Below are positions 8,901 through 13,801 of a DNA stretch of 18,519 bases, piece after piece (the stretch's first letter is position 1; each line of letters opens with the position of its first letter). Source of the stretch: Caldifarciminota bacterium (GTDB lineage: Bacteria; Hydrothermota; Hydrothermia; B15-G9; WFZT01); assembly GCA_026986655.1 (NCBI GenBank), contig JALSOD010000024.1, positions 1 through 18,519 of the forward strand, given 5' to 3'. The position numbers and the translations under genes are program-made. Under the pieces are notes generated by a model that saw nothing but the letters and a program-made list of their open reading frames with translations, was not told the DNA's origin and ran no database searches.

Positions 8901-9978
8901 AAATTTATCAAAGAATCAACTTCCACCTCTCCTATCTCTTGGCCCCGAAATTTCTCCAGAAAACTACTTCACCCTACAGAGACAGGAAGCCATATATTAC
9001 ATCAGAGAGTTGAAGGAAAAGATACGAAGAGAACTGAGGGCGTATATACAGTTAGGCCCTTATTACCGTCAGAAATCCGGTACAAGAGGGACGAGCTTTC
9101 TCGAAACACCGGAGTTTCCTGTACAGGTTAGCTTTCCTGTGTACAACACCCGGGTCACCCTGCAAGCTGCAGCGGTTGAAGCATCCAATGGTGTACTAAC
9201 GGATGATGGTATTGGCATGCAGGCAGTTGCCCAGGGGCCGTTCGCACCCGGTTCGTACTACCTCATGGTTGGTATAACACCAATGGGATTCGATGGAGGC
9301 ACAAATTTCAAGGGAGATGTGAGATTTAAATTCCTGCTATCTGACTTCTGGGGATTCTATCTCCGAGGGTTCACACTCCCAAACGATGAATCATACCTCG
9401 CATATGTGGGATATTACGATCCGGATATTGGCAAACTCCATGGTAAGGTTACTGAAACAGGCGCAGAAGTTGGTCTCCTATTCAAGCACAATCCCAAGGA
9501 CCTTGCCATGATTATTGGGACAAGTGTCTTGAGAGGAATCAGGGTCTACAACAATTACAAAAAAGAGGGGCTGTTCAGAGTTGGATATACTATCAAAACA
9601 CCACTCTACCTCGATCTTTTAAGGGTAGGATTTGATTTTTACATCATGTCTTTTAGCAGCTATCTTGGTGACTATAGTCTCGGGCATGGAGGCTATTTCT
9701 CACCTGAAATTTTTGCAAATAATGCCCTTGTGCTCGAACTCCAGAAAGAACGGGACGATATGTTCTTCAAGATTTATGGAAGCGCGGGGGCTCAATACAT
9801 GAGAGGGCCCACCACAAAATATTTTGTGCCAGGTACAAAGTTTGGATTCTCACTCGGTATTGACTTTGAGTACTTCCTTTACAAAAGCCTACTTTTCGGA
9901 ATCAATTATAAGTACAACGACGTTGCCCCCTATTTCCAGGATCACAGAGTCTGGCTCTTTATCAGATATTACCTCTGA
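5941..9978 (+). CDS. bcsC: Cellulose synthase outer-membrane subunit BcsC: long TPR solenoid plus porin domain
   Basis: BcsC forms the outer-membrane exit channel for the glucan, with a periplasmic TPR solenoid reaching toward BcsB and the inner-membrane complex. This 1345-residue protein has a short signal-like N-terminus (about 1-22), roughly twenty or more TPR helix pairs (about 30-930; repeated cores such as 'A..YY.KAL...P.N'), a linker (about 945-1030) and a C-terminal beta-barrel (about 1035-1345). The barrel contains GHGGYFSP (1248-1255), a hallmark of the BcsC C-terminal domain, and ends in aromatic residues (FIRYYL), as outer-membrane strands do. It is longer than E. coli BcsC (about 1157 residues), with the extra length in the TPR part. 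Residues about 378-925 contain a higher-order repeat of about 112 residues. GGAGG at 5929-5933 lies 7 bases before the ATG. Its last 17 bp overlap the lpxK tail on the other strand. Confidence 0.95.
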   Translation: MQIIASILMVGMLFSVSPKKAKGDVYGLDVRLKIARSLKKAGKFDAAEKAYRDLLKYYPNNPDGLKELAEILSTKKSGWNEAIRLLRKYLKIKPKDADAHYLLSQLYIYKSDLRNAEKELKITLKLNPKNLKAKLDLARVLYWQGKGKQAVKYFEDIEKTKPSLFTYKSRLEYAYSLLQAGRYSKAKSIFLSLKSGGGRDVLFGLAMCEKKLGNYSQALRYLRRILAQNPNDVNSIVEIARIYAAEGLTSKAIQYYKKALKYRPNDENLKFEYIQVASSNPRTARELLQEVKQLMEKNPNNLDYQLEYAHILSNIPERREEAIRIYEKILEKFPDQKKALKGLRDAVVRMEGKPDMIPIYLKLLKTFPNDVNLRLKLAEAYNNAGKPDVALSWFKSALRLDPNNVWANLGIGGIYINQKQYDQAIIYYKKALEKEPDNYYALSGLGGAYLALGDKKSALNYYRRAYKVKPTAEVLKAIKEIEGEERVEKAERLKKIGNYAKAIAIYKELLKQTPDSKRILLGLATCYHELGQEEKAIEYYDRILELNPEDKDAIIGKGWALLGLGKYQEAIKLIQDHNLIHDPDGIKILQQAQIQYYIKEAEKEKKQGHYEKALKYYLTARKIAPDNLDLLKGMAGIYMLMKRFSDAASIFEILLQKSPNDTTLLRSYADALYSSGQTDRAMRIYERLYKMTESPVVLAKINKIKYMDKLKQAEYFKSRGRLEKAAEIYQKLYEQNPADINIMLGLAGVYFDLGKYEEARKLYSQVLVLDPTNKDALQGLVGALIKLHKEDKALTYLINLYKQYKTKEIEDQIRKVEVYRIVKKAEEYKKKHRFYTAFVLYKKAYQIDPNNVDVLKGLAGLYAANGQFEEAAKLYEHALQLNPDDEDIAIDLARVYRGLGKDYSALKILRRLHVTTLDPRVALEYARILYSLNMKYDALKVLEVADMNAGRGKKKGGEEFLPPFLPEDTLEAIMEDTLNVAREIGLENLSKNQLPPLLSLGPEISPENYFTLQRQEAIYYIRELKEKIRRELRAYIQLGPYYRQKSGTRGTSFLETPEFPVQVSFPVYNTRVTLQAAAVEASNGVLTDDGIGMQAVAQGPFAPGSYYLMVGITPMGFDGGTNFKGDVRFKFLLSDFWGFYLRGFTLPNDESYLAYVGYYDPDIGKLHGKVTETGAEVGLLFKHNPKDLAMIIGTSVLRGIRVYNNYKKEGLFRVGYTIKTPLYLDLLRVGFDFYIMSFSSYLGDYSLGHGGYFSPEIFANNALVLELQKERDDMFFKIYGSAGAQYMRGPTTKYFVPGTKFGFSLGIDFEYFLYKSLLFGINYKYNDVAPYFQDHRVWLFIRYYL
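7072..8715 (+). repeat. Higher-order repeat of about 336 bp (about 112 residues, a TPR triplet) within bcsC
   Basis: Aligned by their opening Ala-Glu, five protein units begin at residues 378 (AEAYNNAGK), 490 (AERLKKIGN), 601 (AEKEKKQGH), 713 (AEYFKSRGR) and 825 (AEEYKKKHR). The spacings are 112, 111, 112 and 112 residues. The last four open with a similar helix and all units have two or three TPR motifs; most then break into a charged non-TPR helix (for example residues 472-489, 693-712 and 806-824). The DNA has diverged; the periodicity is seen at protein level. Confidence 0.7.
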
Positions 9979-10972
9979 TCATGTTTTCAAGATCTCTAAG
10001 GATTTCTATCCCTTCCACCAATTCGGGTTCTATCATAAGAGCCAGAATTCCCTCTTTCTTACGGATTTTCACATAATCCTTCTCCGTTGTTACAAGAGGC
10101 ATACCGAAAGATCTGAGCTTTTCAATCTCCTCTTCCCTATACCAGTGATGATCGGGAAATCTAAAGAATCTAACAACATTAAATCCCACACGTTCCAGTG
10201 TTGTACGAAAACTCTCAGGATCACCAATCCCTGAAAATCCAACCACATTTTTGTCCACATCATTAATTGAAACCAGTCTATCTTCTGCTATCAACCCAAC
10301 AGGTTTATATTTCATCAACATGTGCGGTTTTTCAGGAAAGATATTCTTGAGATCCTGTAAATCCTCTTCAACTTTATCCCCACCCTTTAGATTAAAAACA
10401 ATGACGTCTGCATTTCTCCCCACTTTCATCTGCTCTCTAAAGGGACCGGCGGGTAACAGAAAATGCGAAGTAGTCAGAATTCTTTTATCAAACACGAGAA
10501 ATGAGAAATCAGGGAGAACCTTTCTGTACTGAAAAGCATCATCAAGAATAACAACATCCGGATTGAATCTATTCTTTGCGATATCGTAGGCCCTAAGTCG
10601 GTCCTTACAAATAATGAAAGGCACTTCTCCTTTTAGTTTCACAAAGTTTAAAAATGGCTCGTCTCCGACATCCTCCACATCCGGTAAATTATCCAGGGAG
10701 TTAAGCATGATAACATCGTGATTCTTTCTACCATAACCCCGAGAAATAACAACAACCCTGAATTCTCTTTTTAAAAGCCTGGCAAGTAAGTAAACGAGGG
10801 GGCTTTTCCCTGTCCCTCCCACCGTTAAATTTCCGACAACGATGGTAAATGCGTCGAATTTCTTTTTTCTTCTAATACTATCGTATAGATACCATCCCTT
10901 AAGACCAAGCCAATAAAGGCCTGAGAATGGCAATAGCAGATAATTATATGGAGGTTTCCACAGTTTACTCAT
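9962..10972 (-). CDS. lpxK: Tetraacyldisaccharide 4'-kinase LpxK (lipid A biosynthesis)
   Basis: LpxK phosphorylates the 4' position of the tetraacyl-disaccharide 1-phosphate to give lipid IVA, at the inner membrane. The 336 residues (family about 310-350) start with a hydrophobic membrane-associated segment (about 9-30), then a P-loop VGNLTVGGTGKSP (Walker A, Lys56), SRGYGRK (78-83), VGDEPF (102-107), the Walker B-region motif DDAFQYR (144-150; DDGLQHR in most LpxK) and LPAGPFRE (173-180). The A-F-Q-Y variation is a modest departure from the usual G-L-Q-H. The gene implies a lipid A-containing outer membrane. Its ATG overlaps the stop of the upstream lipoprotein gene (4 bp, 10969-10972) and no Shine-Dalgarno site is visible, so translation is probably coupled. 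Its tail overlaps the bcsC tail by 17 bp. Confidence 0.95.
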   Translation of the reverse strand: MSKLWKPPYNYLLLPFSGLYWLGLKGWYLYDSIRRKKKFDAFTIVVGNLTVGGTGKSPLVYLLARLLKREFRVVVISRGYGRKNHDVIMLNSLDNLPDVEDVGDEPFLNFVKLKGEVPFIICKDRLRAYDIAKNRFNPDVVILDDAFQYRKVLPDFSFLVFDKRILTTSHFLLPAGPFREQMKVGRNADVIVFNLKGGDKVEEDLQDLKNIFPEKPHMLMKYKPVGLIAEDRLVSINDVDKNVVGFSGIGDPESFRTTLERVGFNVVRFFRFPDHHWYREEEIEKLRSFGMPLVTTEKDYVKIRKKEGILALMIEPELVEGIEILRDLENMIRGNI

Positions 10973-11325
10973 TCAAGAGGTATTAACCTATAATAAATCC
11001 TTTTATGTTTCCTTTTACCACACTCAATCCACACTTCTGCACCGGCATAGATTTTCTGACGTTTTAAAGGGTAAAAATATCTGATGTAATATCCTCCTTT
11101 CACTTTTGTGGCATAGCTAAAATATGGTCTGCAGAAGTGTCTTCCGGTCATTTTCTGCAATCTCTTTCTAATCTTTTCTGGATTTACACTCCTGACACAT
11201 GGGGTAAGGAATTCAGGCACCCTATGGTACAGGGGGTTCGGATGTATCACAGGACTTCCTTTTATAATCTTTTCACCACTGCAACCAGTGAAGAACACCA
11301 GGAGCACAAGCAACAATTTTCGCAT
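10969..11325 (-). CDS. Small putative lipoprotein of unknown function, coupled to lpxK
   Basis: I do not recognise this protein. From the chosen ATG it has 118 residues: MRKLLLVLLVFFTGC, a typical lipoprotein signal with Cys15 as the lipidation site (FTGC, slightly unusual at -3), followed by a basic domain with Cys44, Cys66 and Cys103 and many Tyr residues (GGYYIRYFYP; 'KHKRIYYRLIP' near the end). The frame stays open upstream to a TTG at 11382, but those extra 19 residues precede the signal peptide and look untranslated. There is no Shine-Dalgarno site before the ATG; a TAAAAA box about 8-9 bases upstream suggests a leaderless start. The stop overlaps the lpxK ATG. The coupling hints at a role near the outer membrane or LPS, which is inference only. 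Confidence 0.7.
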   Translation of the reverse strand: MRKLLLVLLVFFTGCSGEKIIKGSPVIHPNPLYHRVPEFLTPCVRSVNPEKIRKRLQKMTGRHFCRPYFSYATKVKGGYYIRYFYPLKRQKIYAGAEVWIECGKRKHKRIYYRLIPLE

Positions 11326-11652
11326 AACTGTATTTTTATTGAAACACGTTGACATGTCCACAAGAAAAATGAGATCGTCCAAAATACAGAGGCAATGACA
11401 GAGAGAAAATCAAAGGTCTTCACTCATACAAAGGGGAATGGAAATCCATTTGAATATCCCTTTATCAAAGAGCGACTTAGAAACAACTTACATTTTTATA
11501 AGGAGACAATAGTATGAAGATGTAAAAATCGTATTATTCGTAAATTAATAAAGAAAAATTCTTGAGCACTTTCGGAGAGAAAAATCGGGGGGTGGGCCTC
11601 GTTTTGCGAGGCCCACCCCCCGATTTTTCTAAATTTCCACTCATCTTAGTCT
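11326..11652. other. Intergenic stretch without a convincing gene
   Basis: About 330 bases between the lipoprotein gene and rpmA. It contains the bidirectional terminator at 11580-11628, a short palindrome (AATGGAAATCCATT, 11437-11450) and, on the plus strand, an AAGGAG site (11500-11505) followed by ATG-AAG-ATG-TAA at 11514-11525, a three-codon frame of doubtful meaning. No frame of gene-like length or composition was seen on either strand apart from the upstream extension of the lipoprotein frame. Confidence 0.6.
11580..11628. terminator. Long perfect bidirectional rho-independent terminator
   Basis: Two exactly complementary 22-base arms (11580-11601 and 11607-11628) enclose a 5-base loop (TTTTG). 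The inner part is very GC-rich (CGGGGGGTGGGCCTCG), and each arm ends in an A/T run, so RNA made from either strand has a stable hairpin with a U-tract. It lies 24 bases after the rpmA stop and should end that minus-strand unit; it could also stop plus-strand transcription from 11383-11579. Confidence 0.9.
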
Positions 11653-11904
11653 CTATTCAGGATACACTGATACAAAAACCTTATTCTTCCTTCTTTCAAA
11701 TTTCACAACTCCATCTGTGAGTGCAAACAGGGTATCGTCACTCCCCTTTCCTACATTGAATCCTGGATGAAACTTCGTACCACGCTGACGAACAAGGATG
11801 TTGCCAGCCTTTACAAACTGCCCCTCATATCTTTTAACTCCCAATCTCTTGGAAATGGAATCCCTTCCGTTCTTTGTACTACTCTGTCCCTTCTTATGAG
11901 CCAT
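11653..11904 (-). CDS. rpmA: 50S ribosomal protein L27
   Basis: L27 is a large-subunit ribosomal protein whose N-terminal tail reaches the peptidyl-transferase centre. The 83 residues are full length and begin MAHKKGQSSTKNGRDS, the family signature (usually AHKKGGGSTRNGRDS, so the G-G-G stretch reads G-Q-S-S here). They continue with RLGVKRYEGQFVKAGNILVRQRGTKFHPG in pieces matching the family. There is no cleavable Firmicutes-type N-terminal extension. GGAGGT (plus positions 11913-11918) lies 8 bases before the ATG. It follows the ATPase D gene by 16 bases and is probably cotranscribed with it. The usual partners rplU and obg are not adjacent, which is unusual for rpmA. Confidence 0.97.
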   Translation of the reverse strand: MAHKKGQSSTKNGRDSISKRLGVKRYEGQFVKAGNILVRQRGTKFHPGFNVGKGSDDTLFALTDGVVKFERRKNKVFVSVYPE

Positions 11905-11920
11905 CTGAAATCACCTCCAA

Positions 11921-12559
11921 TTATTTTCTTCTACCAGGTTTTTCCTTTTTGGATTTTAACCTCTTTAACCTGAATTTATCCTCTCTTTCACGGTCCTCAA
12001 GGACCTGACGGATAAATTTAACCTGCTCTTTCAAATCTGGAATTAATCTTTCTTCAAGTGCATTAACCCTTCTGGTTGTCTTTTTAATTTCGTTACCGAG
12101 TTTCTTGAGCTTGATCTCCATAGGAGCCATTCTAACTATAAGATTTACAATATTCTCAAAAGCCTCGGCTGTCAGGTCTATTCTCGAAGTAATGGAAAGT
12201 GGCGAATATCCACGCTCAAGGATGCTTCTCTTCATCTCCGTTCCTTCAATACTCGGTAATTTCACACCCCAGACTCTCTTTTCCTCAACTTTCAAAAGGT
12301 ACTCTCTTTTTGTCGCAAGTGCTGCAGATTCCAGCTTTTCAGAGCCATCCACACCGAGAGCGATGGCAAGTACCGAAACAGCCTTCCTGAGGTTTTGATC
12401 AAGCTCTTTTCTGTCTTTGAGAATTGGCTTAATAAGGTCCATGAATTCACGCAACAGGGCATCTCTTTTGTTTTTCAGCAGGGAGGCACCCTGTTGAGCA
12501 ATCTTTATCTGCCTCTTCCTTATAAGAAGATTCATCCGGGTCGGACTGACTTCACTCAT
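11921..12559 (-). CDS. atpD: V/A-type ATP synthase subunit D (central rotor stalk)
   Basis: Subunit D forms the coiled-coil rotor axle of V/A-type ATPases, turning inside the A3B3 headpiece. The 212 residues open with SPTRMNLLIRKRQIKIA and then 'GASLLKNKRDALLREF', the diagnostic N-terminal helix of the family (P-T-R..L...K..L..A..G..LLK.KRD.L). Residues 140-190 form the pairing C-terminal helix (IKKTTRRVNALEERLIP), and the tail is strongly basic (KRLKSKKEKPGRRK). Length matches the family (about 200-215). The other V/A-ATPase genes are not beside it: upstream lie a tRNA and purM, and downstream rpmA. No Shine-Dalgarno site precedes the ATG, and a consensus -35 box lies upstream with its -10 about 9 bases from the start. 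The D assignment is firm; that it serves a complete V/A-ATPase encoded elsewhere is inferred. Confidence 0.92.
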   Translation of the reverse strand: MSEVSPTRMNLLIRKRQIKIAQQGASLLKNKRDALLREFMDLIKPILKDRKELDQNLRKAVSVLAIALGVDGSEKLESAALATKREYLLKVEEKRVWGVKLPSIEGTEMKRSILERGYSPLSITSRIDLTAEAFENIVNLIVRMAPMEIKLKKLGNEIKKTTRRVNALEERLIPDLKEQVKFIRQVLEDREREDKFRLKRLKSKKEKPGRRK

Positions 12560-12568
12560 GGCCCTATA

Positions 12569-12597
12569 AAGTTAATGTAAATATCCCTGTATGTCAA
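12569..12597 (-). promoter_or_regulatory. Putative promoter of the ATPase D-rpmA unit
   Basis: On the minus strand a perfect TTGACA (plus positions 12592-12597) is followed after 17 bases by TAACTT (12569-12574), a weak -10. The predicted start falls about 3 bases before the ATG at 12559, implying an almost leaderless mRNA, in agreement with the missing Shine-Dalgarno site. Confidence 0.5.
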
Positions 12598-12628
12598 TTG
12601 AAGATGCCTGATAAAGGGATCAACAACT

Positions 12629-12655
12629 TCAAGAATCCGATGGTGCGGATTCTTG
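12629..12655. other. Short inverted repeat in the ATPase D / tRNA-Arg intergenic region
   Basis: CAAGAATCCG and CGGATTCTTG form a perfect 10-bp stem with a 6-base loop (ATGGTG). The right arm runs into the first copy of the 17-bp tandem repeat, and the second copy could pair instead with 8 bp of the left arm. It lacks a clean U-tract on either strand; it may be a weak terminator or a remnant of duplication. Confidence 0.5.
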
Positions 12656-12681
12656 ATTTATTCAGATTCTTGATTTATTCA
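12648..12681. repeat. 17-bp tandem duplication
   Basis: GATTCTTGATTTATTCA occurs twice head to tail (12648-12664 and 12665-12681) with no mismatch. Each copy carries a TTGATT -35-like hexamer, and the second copy supplies the -35 of the tRNA promoter. Confidence 0.95.
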
Positions 12682-12698
12682 ATTTTTTCGTTTATAAA
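12670..12698 (+). promoter_or_regulatory. Putative promoter of tRNA-Arg(CCU)
   Basis: TTGATT (12670-12675) and TATAAA (12693-12698) are separated by 17 bases. Transcription would start near 12705, about 6 bases before the mature tRNA 5' end. Confidence 0.6.
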
Positions 12699-12710
12699 TT
12701 TCAACCACAC

Positions 12711-12784
12711 GTCCCCGTAGCTCAGCAGGATAGAGCGGCGGTTTCCTAAACCGCAGGTCGCAGGTTCGAATCCTGCCGGGGACG
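12711..12784 (+). tRNA. tRNA-Arg, anticodon CCU (reads AGG)
   Basis: A full cloverleaf of 74 bases: acceptor stem GTCCCCG/CGGGGAC, D arm GCTC/GAGC, anticodon stem GCGGT/ACCGC with loop TTCCTAA giving anticodon CCT, T arm GCAGG-TTCGAAT-CCTGC and discriminator G. The 3' CCA is not encoded and must be added enzymatically. Six T residues follow immediately (12785-12790), so termination may rely on that run. AGG codons are used often in the neighbouring genes. The convergent purM stop begins only 4 bases beyond the tRNA end. Confidence 0.97.
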
Positions 12785-12788
12785 TTTT

Positions 12789-13742
12789 TTATTTTTCCGT
12801 TACTCTCCCAATTTCAAAAAATCCCTCGAGCTTGACTGATGGGGGCGTGATAATTACGTATCCTATCCCCATGTTAAAAACTCTCCTCATTTCATCTGTC
12901 GGGACATCTCCCCATTCCTGTAGTTTCCTGAAAATCCAGGGAACATTCCACGAATCCCAGTCAATCTCAATATAAAGTGATTCAGGGATTACTCTCTTCA
13001 CATTTTCAATAAGCCCACCTCCAGTGATGTGAGCCATCCCCTTTATTTCAACGTTACCGAGTAATTTTTTAACCTCGGGCACATATATCCTGGTAGGTTT
13101 TAAAATCTCCTTATAGATAGGCTCACCCGTCCCGTAATCTTTGTAGAGATCAATTCCAGCCTCCTCGATAATTTTTCTAACCAGGCTGAAGCCGTTGGAA
13201 TGGATGCCATTTGAGGGGATTCCCCATATCAGATCACCTGCGGTTATGCTCTCTTTTCGAGGAATCAAGTCCTTTTCCACAACACCAACTACAAAACCGG
13301 CAACATCAAATATTTCAGAGGAGATCATTCCGGGGAGTTCAGCAGTTTCTCCACCCAGGAGCTGCCCACCGGAGATTTTCAACCCTTCGATGATTCCTTC
13401 TATGATCACTTTAAACGTCTTTTCATTTATTTTTCCAGTAGCGTAATAATCCAGGAAAAAGAGTGGGCTGGCGCCAAGCGTCAATATATCATTCACACAC
13501 ATAGCAACAAGGTCAATCCCGATAGGCTCAAGGTAATCAACTTCGAGTGCAAGCTTTATCTTTGTCCCAACCCCATCCGTAGAGGTTACAAGTACAGGGT
13601 GCCTGTAATTTTTTAAAATATCTGAAAGATCATAAATCCCACCAAAACCTCCTATAACATCATGTGAAAGCGTAATCTTTTTGACAATTTCGACAACTTT
13701 ATTCGCCCTTTCCAAATTTACACCTGCATCTTTGTATAGCAT
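12789..13742 (-). CDS. purM: Phosphoribosylformylglycinamidine cyclo-ligase (AIR synthetase)
   Basis: PurM closes the imidazole ring: FGAM + ATP gives AIR, the fifth step of purine synthesis in the cytosol. From the ATG at 13742 it has 317 residues, beginning MLYKDAGVNLERANKVV, the usual family start (.YKDAGVD...). Motifs: GGFGGIYDL, STDGVGTKI (ATP/substrate loop), GGETAELPGM, IPSNGIHSNGFSLVR and AHITGGGL. The frame is open 12 codons further to a TTG at 13778, but those residues have no family counterpart. The ATG has no Shine-Dalgarno site, while TATAAT ends 6 bases before it, pointing to a leaderless mRNA. It is divergent from the prenyltransferase operon and convergent with tRNA-Arg. With guaA in the same window it is the second purine gene, but they are not an operon. 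Confidence 0.96.
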   Translation of the reverse strand: MLYKDAGVNLERANKVVEIVKKITLSHDVIGGFGGIYDLSDILKNYRHPVLVTSTDGVGTKIKLALEVDYLEPIGIDLVAMCVNDILTLGASPLFFLDYYATGKINEKTFKVIIEGIIEGLKISGGQLLGGETAELPGMISSEIFDVAGFVVGVVEKDLIPRKESITAGDLIWGIPSNGIHSNGFSLVRKIIEEAGIDLYKDYGTGEPIYKEILKPTRIYVPEVKKLLGNVEIKGMAHITGGGLIENVKRVIPESLYIEIDWDSWNVPWIFRKLQEWGDVPTDEMRRVFNMGIGYVIITPPSVKLEGFFEIGRVTEK

Positions 13743-13747
13743 GCGAG

Positions 13748-13778
13748 AATTATAATTAAACCGGTGGAGGTTACTCAA
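13748..13778. promoter_or_regulatory. Putative palindromic (bidirectional) promoter between purM and the prenyltransferase operon
   Basis: AATTATAATT (13748-13757) is a perfect palindrome, so both strands carry TATAAT: minus at 13749-13754 and plus at 13751-13756. On the minus strand TTGAGT (13773-13778) lies 18 bases from the -10 and would start transcription on or beside the purM ATG. On the plus strand no good -35 is visible, but transcription would start near 13763, before a GGAGGT site (13766-13771). Confidence 0.5.
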
Positions 13779-13801
13779 GCACTGTGTTAAAATCTAACCC
13801 T

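Noticed and set aside
9824..10234. Plus-strand open frame of 136 codons across the bcsC end and lpxK
   Set aside because: It is out of frame with bcsC and antisense to lpxK, both with clear family motifs; its composition (Ser/Thr/Phe/His-rich) is typical of a shadow.
10969..11382. Longer version of the lipoprotein starting at TTG 11382
   Set aside because: The added residues precede a complete lipoprotein signal peptide and there is no ribosome site at the TTG.
11514..11525. Three-codon frame ATG-AAG-ATG-TAA with a ribosome-binding site
   Set aside because: Too short to support as a gene; may be chance or the remains of one. Noted only in the intergenic description.
12629..12655. Hairpin considered as a terminator for purM or the tRNA
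   Set aside because: It is upstream of the tRNA on the plus strand and has no U-tract following it on the minus strand; kept only as an inverted repeat.
12648..12681. Tandem repeat considered as a CRISPR or phage attachment site next to a tRNA
   Set aside because: Only two contiguous copies with no spacers, no cas genes, and it is upstream of the tRNA rather than matching its 3' end; no integrase is present.
12789..13778. Longer purM starting at TTG 13778
   Set aside because: The family start MxYKDAGV lies at the ATG at 13742, and the extra codons span the likely promoter.
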